Shown here: positions 1 through 9,905 of the stretch, piece after piece | Numbering within the stretch: position 1 is the stretch's first letter | Layout: each line of letters begins with the position of its first letter | Assembly: GCA_027028145.1 (NCBI GenBank) | Contig: JALVJV010000019.1 | Span: 62,001-126,000, forward strand | From: Archaeoglobaceae archaeon | GTDB taxonomy: Archaea > Halobacteriota > Archaeoglobi > Archaeoglobales > Archaeoglobaceae | Length of the DNA stretch: 64,000 nt | Reading direction: 5' to 3' | The notes under the pieces: model-generated | Seen by the model: the letters and a program-made list of their open reading frames with translations, nothing else | What the model was told of the DNA's origin: nothing | Database searches by the model: none | Made by a program: the position numbers and the translations under genes

Positions 1-432
1 TTGGAGATCGAAGTGCTTAAGGAACAGCTAAAGCTGGCGAAACGTCTCGATAAGCTGTGCATAATTCACACTCCAAGAAGGAACAAAGTTGAAGTTACGG
101 AGAAGACTCTAAAGATCTTGCAAGATGTCAGCTTTCCAGAGAGCTTAGCAGTGGTAGATCACGCAACGAAGGACACAGCTAAGATGATCGTAGATGCCGG
201 CTACTACGCCGGATTGACGGTTCAAGTCGGAAAGCTGAACGCTGAAGAGGTTTACGAAATAGTTTCCGAATTGGGCTTCGAAAGATTCGTTTTAAACAGC
301 GATACCGGATTCGACAAAGCGGATATGTTCGCAACTGCTAAGACCGTAAGATTTCTGGTGGAAAAGGGAATCGATAAGTCGGATGTGGAAAGATTAGCCG
401 TTAAGAACGCCCTAAGATTGTTCAAGCTTTAA
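1..432 (+). CDS. TatD-like metal-dependent hydrolase, C-terminal part (cut by window edge)
   Basis: This is the C-terminal part of a TatD-family TIM-barrel hydrolase, a group of metal-dependent phosphoesterases/nucleases. Visible signs are an IIHTP segment typical of the metal-binding strand, a later LNSDTG segment whose Asp matches the last metal ligand, and the family ending ALRLF. The frame is open to base 1, so the TTG there is not a trustworthy start and the N-terminal metal site (HxH) must lie outside the window. The gene ends five bases before the convergent amidotransferase gene, with a T-run between them. A full-length relative lies at 39111-39938. Confidence 0.75.
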   Translation: MEIEVLKEQLKLAKRLDKLCIIHTPRRNKVEVTEKTLKILQDVSFPESLAVVDHATKDTAKMIVDAGYYAGLTVQVGKLNAEEVYEIVSELGFERFVLNSDTGFDKADMFATAKTVRFLVEKGIDKSDVERLAVKNALRLFKL

Positions 433-436
433 TTTT

Positions 437-991
437 TTATCTCTTGCAAATCTTAACGAAGTTCTTGTAGAACTTCTCACCCTTCTCCGTATGATATACT
501 TCGGGATGCCACTGAACCCCATAGATCGGCTTCTTCTTGTGCCTCATAGCTTCGATCTCGCAGATATCGGATTCTGCAAGCTTCTTGAATTCCTCCGGCA
601 AACTCTTGACCTCATCCATGTGACTCGCCCAAACCCTAAGTTCTTTCGGCAAGCCCTCGAATATCTCATCTTCTTCAACTATTCTAACCTTAACCTCCGC
701 GTAACCTCCAGCTTTACCCCTTCCGACTTCTCCTCCGAAAACCTTCGCGATCAGCTGATGCCCCAAGCAGATTCCCAAAATCGGAACGTCGAGTTCCTTC
801 ACATACAGCTCACAGTTACCCGTTCTGTCTAAGGATGGACCTCCCCCCAAGATCAACCCGTCGATATCCTTAAGCTCCTCCACCGGCGTTGTGTTCTCTA
901 TTAACTTCGTCTCAACTCCCAAATCCCTAAGCGTTCTGTGGATAAGATGGTTGTATTGTCCGTAGTTATAAACCACGTAGATCTTAACCAT
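437..991 (-). CDS. guaAA: GMP synthase, glutamine amidotransferase subunit (subunit A)
   Basis: Class I glutamine amidotransferase that supplies ammonia to the separate archaeal GMP synthetase subunit for XMP to GMP conversion. The oxyanion strand LGGGPS, the nucleophile motif GICLGHQ and the C-terminal WHPEV with the catalytic His and Glu are all present. At 184 residues it is the usual size for the free-standing archaeal subunit. I chose the ATG at 991 because [11 protein letters not shown] is the family N-terminus; the ATG at 1021 would add ten unrelated residues. The ATP-pyrophosphatase partner is not in the window. Upstream lies a GC-rich structured segment with a TATA box. Confidence 0.9.
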   Translation of the reverse strand: MVKIYVVYNYGQYNHLIHRTLRDLGVETKLIENTTPVEELKDIDGLILGGGPSLDRTGNCELYVKELDVPILGICLGHQLIAKVFGGEVGRGKAGGYAEVKVRIVEEDEIFEGLPKELRVWASHMDEVKSLPEEFKKLAESDICEIEAMRHKKKPIYGVQWHPEVYHTEKGEKFYKNFVKICKR

Positions 992-1040
992 CGAAGAAGA
1001 ATCTGCCATGCAGGATATCAAGGTTTCGATGGTTGTAATT

Positions 1041-1089
1041 GGCGGCTTGCCGACGGGCGTTCATCGGTTGGCGAACGCCCACTCCCGCC
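1041..1089 (-). ncRNA. GC-rich stem structure, possible small RNA or structured leader
   Basis: An island of high GC sits in an otherwise AT-rich intergenic region. GGGCGTTC (1055-1062) pairs perfectly with GAACGCCC (1073-1080). An outer GGCGG (1041-1045) pairs with CCGCC (1085-1089), leaving an asymmetric internal loop. On the minus strand an ACA trinucleotide follows the lower stem by a few bases, reminiscent of an H/ACA guide RNA, and a TATA box lies about 30 bases upstream. Either a small RNA or a structured 5' leader of the amidotransferase gene would fit. Strand and identity are inferred. Confidence 0.35.
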
Positions 1090-1120
1090 GTAACGGCATT
1101 GGATTATACTCGATAAGATC

Positions 1121-1131
1121 TTATAAACTTT
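1121..1131 (-). promoter_or_regulatory. TATA-like promoter element upstream of the GC-rich stem and guaAA
   Basis: Read on the minus strand the segment gives GTTTATAAG, a good archaeal TATA box. A start about 25 bases downstream, near 1100, would begin transcription just before the GC-rich stem (1041-1089) and then run into the amidotransferase gene at 991. The box overlaps the stop codon region of mptD, so guaAA can be transcribed separately from the lipid operon. Confidence 0.45.
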
Positions 1132-1132
1132 A

Positions 1133-1462
1133 CTACGATTTATCGGCTACCTCCATCATAGGATACCTTAGCCTTTCATCCCATCTCAGAACTGCCCTTA
1201 CAACATCATCTCCAACTTTTACCACGACTTCAGCCGAAAGCATCTCGGCATCGAGCGACGTGTATCCAAAAGCGGAGATCTTCTCCTTAAGCTTATCCCT
1301 GTCGATCCTAACCTTAGCATCGACAACGAATGGCTGAAGCTTTATACAACTCTCCATCGCTTTTTCGAGTATTTCGACGTTCTCGAAGCTAACGGGGACG
1401 CCTACGAACTGGTGAAAAAGAGCTCCAAGCTTTATTCCCGCTTCAAAATGGGCTTTGCTAAT
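1133..1462 (-). CDS. mptD: Archaeal dihydroneopterin aldolase (MptD), apparent ATT start
   Basis: Archaeal MptD family (DUF372), which converts 7,8-dihydroneopterin to 6-hydroxymethyl-dihydropterin in tetrahydromethanopterin-type pterin synthesis. The block FEAGIKLGALFHQFVG, followed by SCIKLQPFVVDAKVRID, is characteristic. A conventional start exists only at the ATG at 1357, which would delete the whole FEAGIKLGALFHQ region. The same frame continues upstream with no ATG, GTG or TTG. It meets GGGGGTGAG four bases before an ATT at 1460-1462, giving 109 residues, near the usual 115-120. I therefore take ATT as the start. The first 31 bases overlap the end of pssA, so it is probably the last gene of that operon. 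It ends in TAG. Confidence 0.75.
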   Translation of the reverse strand: MSKAHFEAGIKLGALFHQFVGVPVSFENVEILEKAMESCIKLQPFVVDAKVRIDRDKLKEKISAFGYTSLDAEMLSAEVVVKVGDDVVRAVLRWDERLRYPMMEVADKS

Positions 1463-2049
1463 GGTCTCACCCCCGGACTTAAGATGTATAACACCAGCAT
1501 CAGTAGCAGAACATACGTTGCGTAGATTACGAATGCATTTGCAACGATAACGATTCCGCAGGCAAGCATCAGAATCCTGTTTTTAACTCTCATATATTCA
1601 AGATCGCATATCATCAGAATGGATAGAATTATGGCTATAGCATCAAGGCACGGAAGCTTGAGGTTTATCCAGCACGATAGCGTGAGGGCTGAAGCTACGG
1701 TAGGAAGCCCGACGAAATCTTCTTTCGATAGAACGTTGAATCTCGCAAGCCTCAGAATACTTGCGATCAGATAAATAGCTCCGATCCATAGAAATCCGAA
1801 GTGATAGAGAATCAAAGAAGGGAAGGCTCCGAAGGATATCAGATCGGCTAAGGAATCGAGATCCTTCCCCAACTTGCTCTTCCCCAGCCTGTTCGCGATA
1901 AATCCGTCCATTCCATCCATCAAAGCTGAGAAGTAGAGGAATTTAAGGGATAAAACACCCCGAATGAGGTAGCATATTCCGAGGAAGCCCGATAATGCGT
2001 TCAAAATACTGAAGATGTCCGCCAAGCCAAGTTCTTTAAAGATTTTCAT
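1432..2049 (-). CDS. pssA: CDP-alcohol phosphatidyltransferase, archaetidylserine synthase type
   Basis: Membrane enzyme that would join serine to CDP-archaeol to make archaetidylserine. The CDP-alcohol phosphatidyltransferase motif is present as DGMDGFIANRLG, then GKDLDSLAD, around residues 45-72. The rest is hydrophobic, with about six membrane segments; 205 residues is normal. The start codon overlaps the stop of the decarboxylase gene by four bases (ATGA), indicating coupled translation. Its neighbours (decarboxylase and archaeosortase) point to serine rather than inositol or glycerol as the acceptor. Confidence 0.88.
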   Translation of the reverse strand: MKIFKELGLADIFSILNALSGFLGICYLIRGVLSLKFLYFSALMDGMDGFIANRLGKSKLGKDLDSLADLISFGAFPSLILYHFGFLWIGAIYLIASILRLARFNVLSKEDFVGLPTVASALTLSCWINLKLPCLDAIAIILSILMICDLEYMRVKNRILMLACGIVIVANAFVIYATYVLLLMLVLYILSPGVRPLAKPILKRE

Positions 2050-2612
2050 GCTTTCACCGCTATGGTTTCTCCAGCCTTAACCTTGTCGCCTACACTTTTA
2101 ACGAATCTGTAACCCTTCGGAATTTCGATTATAACCCTCGAACCGAACCTGATTATCCCGATCCTCTGCCCTTTCTTGACGAATTCTCCCTCCTTAACGT
2201 AGCAGACGATTCTCCTCGCAAACATTCCTGCCACCTGAGTAACCTTAAATATCCCGTCCTCGTTCTCGATGTATATCTCGTTTCTCATCGCCTTCTCACT
2301 CCTTACGAATGCCGGTGGCTTGCTACCCTTTTTTAGGATTATCTTCTTCACGACTCCGTCAACCGGCGCTCTATTAACGTGGCAGTCGAAGGGTCTCATG
2401 AATATTTCAAGCCTGTTACCTTCCAAATAATCTATCCTGCCGTCAGCGGGAGAAACGACTCCGTCCCCTATCTCCCTTTCCGGATCTCGGAAGAAGACGG
2501 CGGTAAATGCTACCGCAATCGCCAACAGAATTAAGAAGAACTTGAACTTGAAGAGCAGAGGAAGGGTAAGCAGTTCGATCGCTATCAGCTTAAGTCCCGT
2601 CCTTTCTATCAT
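2046..2612 (-). CDS. psd: Archaetidylserine decarboxylase proenzyme (PSD family)
   Basis: Pyruvoyl enzyme that decarboxylates archaetidylserine to archaetidylethanolamine. Two N-terminal membrane segments (residues 8-40) precede VVSPADGRID, HVNRAPVDG and the self-cleavage site RFGSR near residue 155. There the Ser would become the pyruvoyl group of a short alpha chain. At 188 residues it matches the short archaeal form. It overlaps artA by 23 bases upstream and pssA by four downstream, so the three are one transcription unit. Confidence 0.9.
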   Translation of the reverse strand: MIERTGLKLIAIELLTLPLLFKFKFFLILLAIAVAFTAVFFRDPEREIGDGVVSPADGRIDYLEGNRLEIFMRPFDCHVNRAPVDGVVKKIILKKGSKPPAFVRSEKAMRNEIYIENEDGIFKVTQVAGMFARRIVCYVKEGEFVKKGQRIGIIRFGSRVIIEIPKGYRFVKSVGDKVKAGETIAVKA

Positions 2613-3357
2613 GCTTCCAGACCTCCCCCAACTCCTCCTTGAGGTTGTATATTAAATCGGCGAGCTCCGGTAGAAATCTGAACACTCCCAGAGATATCAG
2701 CACCAACGCTATCGTCGCGAGTATCTTGCATATAACATGATGCGCAATATAAAAGCTGTCTTCTCCGAACCATTCGTTTCCGTAAGCTACAACTACGAAA
2801 ACGTTTCTGAACAGGTTTAGGACGTAAATAACCGGAACGGAGATCATGAAAGCCTTAAGCCTTCTTTTCAAATCTGCTTTTACTCCAAGCGTTGCTCCGG
2901 CGAAGAGTGCCATACTCTCTATGCCGGTGCATGCTAAGATTATCTCAACGTATTTACCGTTTAAAGCGATTTTGTTGAACGATAGCTTCTCAATTTTAAA
3001 ACCGAGCATATTCCCAAGAGCTACGGTTTGATCCGCTACTACGCTTATTATTCCTCTCTTAAGCCAAGGATCGACTGCGAAGGGGAAGTAGAAGAGAGCG
3101 GAAAGAGCAGAAAAAGCAGTGACGTCTAAAAAAACGTTCAAATTCTTGGTTTTTAGTATCGTCAATCCGATCATCGTGAACAAGACGAATGCGAGGATCA
3201 TGATCGTAGTGTTGAAGTAATCCATAATGGCGAGGTAATTCGGAATCTCCGTGAGCCAGTATACGCCGAATAGAATCCACCCGATGCAACCGACAATTCT
3301 ATTCTTGGTTGCGACGAAGATGAACATGAGGGCTACGGCTAAGAAGACTACGAACAT
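2590..3357 (-). CDS. artA: Archaeosortase A (exosortase/archaeosortase family)
   Basis: Integral-membrane transpeptidase-like protein that removes the C-terminal PGF-CTERM sorting segment of surface proteins and attaches them to a membrane lipid. The catalytic triad of the family is visible: Cys143 in LACTGIES, Arg184 in LNLFRN and His206/207 in YIAHH. There are about seven to eight membrane helices. In Haloferax, ArtA-dependent lipid anchoring needs PssA and PssD (published knowledge). Here the three genes overlap in one operon, which supports that link. No PGF-CTERM substrate is encoded in the window. Confidence 0.88.
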   Translation of the reverse strand: MFVVFLAVALMFIFVATKNRIVGCIGWILFGVYWLTEIPNYLAIMDYFNTTIMILAFVLFTMIGLTILKTKNLNVFLDVTAFSALSALFYFPFAVDPWLKRGIISVVADQTVALGNMLGFKIEKLSFNKIALNGKYVEIILACTGIESMALFAGATLGVKADLKRRLKAFMISVPVIYVLNLFRNVFVVVAYGNEWFGEDSFYIAHHVICKILATIALVLISLGVFRFLPELADLIYNLKEELGEVWKHDRKDGT

Positions 3358-3381
3358 GATTGAAACCCTCGGCTTCGATAC

Positions 3382-3513
3382 TTAAGGGTTCTGAGAAGTA
3401 ACAAAGCTGAGTATATTCCACAAGATCGGTGAATGGTAGTTGGTCGCGACGCAGTATTGTGCGTAACCTAAATAGTTCGTCGACAGTGTTGCCATAGTAG
3501 TCTTATCTGACAT
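3382..3513 (-). CDS. Possible 43-residue small ORF between DUF460 gene and artA
   Basis: An ATG at 3513 opens a 43-codon frame ending in TAA, filling most of the gap between the DUF460 gene and artA on the same strand. The product starts MSDKTTMATL and is rich in Tyr, Asn, Ser and Thr, with one modestly hydrophobic stretch (PILWNILSFV). CTTTAAATG just upstream could be a TATA-like element or simply the end of the previous gene. No Shine-Dalgarno sequence is seen. I do not recognise the protein, and it may be a chance frame. Confidence 0.3.
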   Translation of the reverse strand: MSDKTTMATLSTNYLGYAQYCVATNYHSPILWNILSFVTSQNP

Positions 3514-3521
3514 TGGATCAT

Positions 3522-6618
<3,097 letters not shown>

Positions 6619-6660
6619 AACTCGGCATATCCCCGAAACAATATATCGATTACCAAAATC

Positions 6661-6669
6661 CTTATATCT
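6661..6669 (+). promoter_or_regulatory. TATA box of tRNA-Gln
   Basis: The sequence CTTATATCT lies 23-31 bases upstream of the first tRNA nucleotide at 6692, the expected spacing for an archaeal promoter with transcription starting at or just before the tRNA. Confidence 0.5.
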
Positions 6670-6691
6670 CCTAACGATTAATCTGCAATGA

Positions 6692-6764
6692 AGCCCCGTA
6701 GGGTAGTGGTCAATCCTGCGGGACTCTGGATCCCGCGACCCCGGTTCGAATCCGGGCGGGGCTA
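6692..6764 (+). tRNA. tRNA-Gln (anticodon CUG)
   Basis: A 73-nucleotide cloverleaf. The acceptor stem AGCCCCG pairs with CGGGGCT and A is the discriminator. T8-A9 precede the D arm (GGGTAGTGGTCAATCC). The anticodon stem CGGGA/TCCCG encloses the loop CTCTGGA, with CTG at 6726-6728. The T arm is CCCGG-TTCGAAT-CCGGG. No CCA end is encoded and there is no intron. It sits at the left border of an AT-rich, gene-poor stretch. Confidence 0.93.
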
Positions 6765-7155
6765 TTACCTTCCGATTTAACCAACGCTATTCTGCAGTTG
6801 GCTGTAGGGTGTATAGATTTTGAAAGTGGGGAAGAGTTGAGGTTAAGAACGACTAAGATTAATGTTTGTTTTTTAACGATTGATAGATTGTATGGGTATT
6901 CATTACCTATGATAATTATTATGTATTTAATATAATAATTATTATATTATTTAATTAATATTTAATATTATGTAGCAAATAAGTGCATACACAACTATAC
7001 AAATTCCTCATAAGAGATATATAATTTAGTGTCAAAATGCGGATTTTCAAAACCTGTAATTAAATCCGAAGCACCTATCAGGATAGGGGTTTTGTGTTTT
7101 TATTATGCGATAAAGATTTTATAATTTCCTGAGCATTATCGTATTAGGTGAAAAG
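6765..7155. other. AT-rich intergenic region after tRNA-Gln
   Basis: No gene was found in these 391 bases. The segment about 6900-6970 is almost pure A/T, with repeated TAAT/ATTA words. CCTATCAGGATAGG (a six-base dyad, about 7073-7086) followed by TTTTGTGTTTTT looks like a weak transcription stop on the plus strand. TTTATAATTT, about 30-40 bases before the ATG at 7156, is a plausible TATA box for the toxin-antitoxin genes, followed by GGTGA as ribosome binding site. Confidence 0.5.
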
Positions 7156-7455
7156 ATGTTAACGGCTGAAGAGATCCTCAGGCTCATTCAGCAAAACAGA
7201 GAAAGGATAAAAAGATATGGTGTTAAGAGGATAGGGTTGTTTGGTTCTTATTTAAGAGGGGAACAAAAGGAAGATAGTGATATAGATATTCTGGTGGAAT
7301 TCGAAAAGGGCAAGAAGACCTTTGACAACTACATGGAGCTCAAATTCTTTCTCGAAGAACTGTTCAAGCGAAAAGTTGATCTTGTAATTGCTGAAAGCGT
7401 TAAACCAGAATTGAAGAAGTACATAATGGAAAGTGTCAGATATGCGGGATTATAG
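7156..7455 (+). CDS. mntA: MNT-family nucleotidyltransferase antitoxin
   Basis: Minimal nucleotidyltransferase of 99 residues with the signature [10 protein letters not shown] and then [10 protein letters not shown], where Gly-Ser and the two Asp bind nucleotide and metal. In the MNT/HEPN (type VII) toxin-antitoxin systems this enzyme AMPylates a Tyr of the HEPN toxin and so neutralises it. The partner gene follows at once, overlapping by 14 bases. GGTGAAAAG is its ribosome binding site. It ends in TAG. The pair lies in the AT-rich stretch between tRNA-Gln and the CRISPR array. Confidence 0.88.
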   Translation: MLTAEEILRLIQQNRERIKRYGVKRIGLFGSYLRGEQKEDSDIDILVEFEKGKKTFDNYMELKFFLEELFKRKVDLVIAESVKPELKKYIMESVRYAGL

Positions 7456-7783
7456 AGCTTATTTAAAAGATATCCTTGAGGCAATCGAAAGAATTGAAGA
7501 ATATACAGAAGGCTTGGATTTTGATGATTTTTTAGAAAATAAAATGGTGCAGGATGCCGTTGTAAGAAGACTCGAAATAATAGGAGAGGCTGTAAAGAAT
7601 ATTCCCGAAGAAATCAGAAATAAAAAACCGGAAATCGAATGGAGAAAAATCGCCGGGTTGAGAGATATTCTCATTCATGCTTACTTCGGTATTGACTTCG
7701 ATATAATCTGGGATATAGTCAAAAACAAGTTACCAGAACTTAAAGAGAAAATCATCGAACTGCTGGAAGAGCTTGAGGGGTAA
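7442..7783 (+). CDS. hepT: HEPN-domain ribonuclease toxin (HepT, DUF86)
   Basis: HEPN toxin of the MNT/HEPN pair, 113 residues from the ATG at 7442. I preferred that ATG over the GTG at 7433 because [18 protein letters not shown] is the family N-terminus. The RNase motif R-x4-H-x-Y is present as RDILIHAY in the C-terminal half. Its Tyr is the known AMPylation target in characterised pairs. A poly-T tract follows the stop. Both halves look intact, so the module is probably functional. Confidence 0.88.
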   Translation: MRDYRAYLKDILEAIERIEEYTEGLDFDDFLENKMVQDAVVRRLEIIGEAVKNIPEEIRNKKPEIEWRKIAGLRDILIHAYFGIDFDIIWDIVKNKLPELKEKIIELLEELEG

Positions 7784-7959
7784 AATGTTAATCTTTTGCA
7801 TTTTTTCAATATAAGTTCTATGATCTCTTTAAGCACAAATCTTTTAACAAATCTACAAAATTTTGGCTTAACAATAGATATATTCATTTTTTATAACCTT
7901 TCTGCCGAATTCCGTAGGCATGTATTTGGTTAATTTTTTCATGGTTGTAATTTGTGTAA

Positions 7960-8007
7960 CAACTTTTAAAAAAGTTGATGGTTGTTAGATGAATAACAAC
8001 CTTCAAC
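7960..8007. repeat. Two overlapping inverted repeats (alternative hairpins)
   Basis: CAACTTTT (7960-7967) pairs with AAAAGTTG (7970-7977). GTTGATGGTTGTTA (7974-7987) pairs with TAACAACCTTCAAC (7994-8007) with one mismatch in 14 and a six-base loop. The two structures share GTTG (7974-7977), so only one can form fully. On the minus strand the long hairpin is followed by a T6 run, like an intrinsic terminator. Function unknown. Confidence 0.6.
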
Positions 8008-8472
8008 CTTTAAAATTCTCACAGGAATTCCAATCATGTACGGTTACGAAGATCCCATATTATCACCGATTGATTATCTTTCTGGTCATTTATCACATCG
8101 AGAATAAAGAAAATCTGGAGTTTTGCCAGTAATATGTTTCGATGAAGTGGATCACATAAGGAGAAACTCAATCCTAACCATGCTCTCTGTTGAATGCTTT
8201 TAGATTGGATAGATCTGAGTTGGTCGGGGATCTTAAGATTCCCAAGTTTTATAGATTAAACTTGTAATTTAGGTTTGGTTATTTTAGGTATTGGAGGTAT
8301 GTTATAATTATTCTGAAGTTTATCCTTGATGAAATTGTTTAGATTTTCGATTAGGTGAACTATAGTAAATTAAATCGAAAGAAATCGTAAGGATAAAAAT
8401 CGGGTAAAGTTATATACGACATGCATTATCGAAGTCGTCAGAACGTATTTAAATCAAACACTAATTCAGAAA

Positions 8473-8481
8473 AGTTTATAT
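8473..8481 (+). promoter_or_regulatory. Putative CRISPR array promoter (TATA box in leader)
   Basis: AGTTTATAT lies about 30 bases upstream of the first repeat at 8509. It is a good archaeal TATA box for transcribing the array in the plus direction. That direction agrees with the ATTGAAAG repeat end, which would become the 5' tag of the crRNAs. Confidence 0.5.
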
Positions 8482-8508
8482 CTGTAAATACCCCCTAAAT
8501 CATACATA

Positions 8509-9151
8509 GTTTAAATCAGACTAAAATAGGATTGAAAGCCCGAAGTGGTTGAAAGGTTGAAAGCAATATTGAAAATGTTTAAATCAGACTAAAATAGGAT
8601 TGAAAGGACTCGGTGATTACTCAGGATGGAGATACGAGGTTTGTGTTTAAATCAGACTAAAATAGGATTGAAAGCCTATGATGACGCTACTTTTATTCAC
8701 TCTCTATTTTAAGTTTAAATCAGACTAAAATAGGATTGAAAGAATTGCAATAACATAGATACGGGCAAACAAAGGGCAAAAGCGTGTTTAAATCAGACTA
8801 AAATAGGATTGAAAGGACTCCGATGCCGTAATAACCTTCTTTCTTGAACTGAAGTTTAAATCAGACTAAAATAGGATTGAAAGATAATTTTATCCATTCT
8901 AAAGTCTGCGGCTGTTAAACTGTTTAAATCAGACTAAAATAGGATTGAAAGGAGATTTCATGGCACATAGTCCGCACTCAGCAATTTGCGTTTAAATCAG
9001 ACTAATATAGGATTGAAAGATAGGCGTGACATACGATCCGAATGCAACAGGATATTTGTTTAAATCAGACTAATGTAGGATTGAAAGTTGGTTGCATTTA
9101 TCCAGAACTTAACAACTTTTACAGGGTTTAAATCAGACTAAAATATTGAAG
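8509..9151 (+). CRISPR. CRISPR array, 10 repeats and 9 spacers, no cas genes nearby
   Basis: The 30-base repeat starts GTTTAAATCAGAC and ends AGGATTGAAAG. Repeats begin at 8509, 8577, 8645, 8713, 8786, 8854, 8922, 8990, 9058 and 9126. The first seven are identical. The eighth and ninth have one and two substitutions in the middle, and the last is a 26-base degenerate copy that has lost AGG and one A. Spacers are 38 bases except the fourth, which is 43. Decay at the right end and an AT-rich region with a TATA box at the left set the leader side and plus-strand transcription. The repeat end ATTGAAAG resembles type I-A/III archaeal repeats. No cas gene lies in the 64 kb. Confidence 0.97.
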
Positions 9152-9175
9152 GTGCATTAACAAAAAAGAGGATAA

Positions 9176-9619
9176 TCACAAAGAATCCTTTCTCTTCTCA
9201 ACAACCCTTATCCATTCTATAGCGGTGTAGGGATAGTTCCCGCTTTCGTCCTTTTCCATAGACTTTACCATATCCCAAATCGTGAGCAAGGCAACGCTTA
9301 CGCCCGTCAAAGCCTCCATCTCCACACCGGTTTTACCTACGGACTTGACCGTGCAGACTGCCCTAACACCTTCATCACCAACGTCGAAATCGATGCTCAC
9401 CGAAGTTATCGGAATTGGGTGGCACATCGGAATAATTTCCGGAGTTTTTTTAACAGCCAATATCGCCGCTATGCTTGCAGTATTGAGAACGTCGCCTTTC
9501 GGAGTTTTGCCTTCCTTTATCGCCTTAACCGTCTCCTTCCTCAGCTTTATAAAGCCCTCAGCCACCGCAACCCTTATAACGTCGTTCTTAGTTGAAATGT
9601 CCACCATCTTCGCTGGCAT
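9176..9619 (-). CDS. moaC: Cyclic pyranopterin monophosphate synthase
   Basis: MoaC converts the MoaA product into cyclic pyranopterin monophosphate in molybdopterin/tungstopterin synthesis. Conserved signs are [10 protein letters not shown] at the N-terminus, the active-site MCHPIPI and the C-terminal block [19 protein letters not shown]. Length 147 is normal for archaea. The product is needed for the tungsten enzyme encoded at 16787-18523. The gene ends only 24 bases from the last CRISPR repeat. A TATA-like AAATAAATTTT lies between it and the divergent rps17e. Confidence 0.93.
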   Translation of the reverse strand: MPAKMVDISTKNDVIRVAVAEGFIKLRKETVKAIKEGKTPKGDVLNTASIAAILAVKKTPEIIPMCHPIPITSVSIDFDVGDEGVRAVCTVKSVGKTGVEMEALTGVSVALLTIWDMVKSMEKDESGNYPYTAIEWIRVVEKRKDSL

Positions 9620-9707
9620 AAATCATCGGAGATCGAAAACTGAAAAATTTATTTCGGTCGGGAAAACTTAAATAAGATACTATCCAAATCGAAGGGGAGG
9701 TGATCGA

Positions 9708-9905
9708 ATGGGGACGGTTAAACCAGCTTATATTAAAAACATAGCGATGGAGTTGCTCAGAAAGTATCCGGACGTATGGACTGGAGATTTCGACGTAAAT
9801 AAGAAGCTCGTCCAAGAGCTTACGAACATAAAGAGCAAGAGGGTTAGGAACAGGGTGGCTGGTTACATAACGAGAAAGGTCAACAGAGGGTGGGTAAATG
9901 TTTGA
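9708..9905 (+). CDS. rps17e: 30S ribosomal protein S17e
   Basis: Archaeal/eukaryotic ribosomal protein S17e, 65 residues, recognised by [13 protein letters not shown], then the [20 protein letters not shown] block. A strong ribosome binding site (GGGGAGGTGATCG) sits just before the ATG. AACTTAAATAAG about 35-45 bases upstream is a likely TATA box. Its stop overlaps the start of dapA by eight bases, so a ribosomal protein and a lysine-pathway enzyme are co-translated. Confidence 0.95.
   Translation: MGTVKPAYIKNIAMELLRKYPDVWTGDFDVNKKLVQELTNIKSKRVRNRVAGYITRKVNRGWVNV

Larger units (their letters stand above)
7784..8508. other. Gene-free region: hairpins, then CRISPR leader
   Basis: No convincing gene in 725 bases; both strands are cut by frequent stops. 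A T-rich tract just after hepT may end its transcription. Two overlapping inverted repeats lie at 7960-8007. From about 8280 the sequence is AT-rich and behaves as the CRISPR leader. It contains a repeat-like word at 8447-8474 and a TATA box near 8474-8481. A 24-codon minus-strand frame (7868-7942) is too short to call. Confidence 0.5.

Noticed and set aside
6692-6764. Attachment-site duplication of tRNA-Gln
   Set aside because: I saw no second copy of the tRNA 3' end downstream in the AT-rich stretch, and no integrase gene.
7681-7887. 68-residue minus-strand ORF overlapping hepT
   Set aside because: Half of it is antisense to hepT with serine runs typical of shadow frames; no upstream signal.
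7868-7942. 24-codon minus-strand frame (MKKLTKYMPTEFGRK...) near the hairpins
   Set aside because: Too short, no ribosome binding site and no recognisable domain; it may be a gene relic but cannot be supported.
8328-8334. C/D box sRNA suggested by TTGATGA and a nearby CTGA
   Set aside because: Boxes are not in the needed C-D'-C'-D order or spacing.
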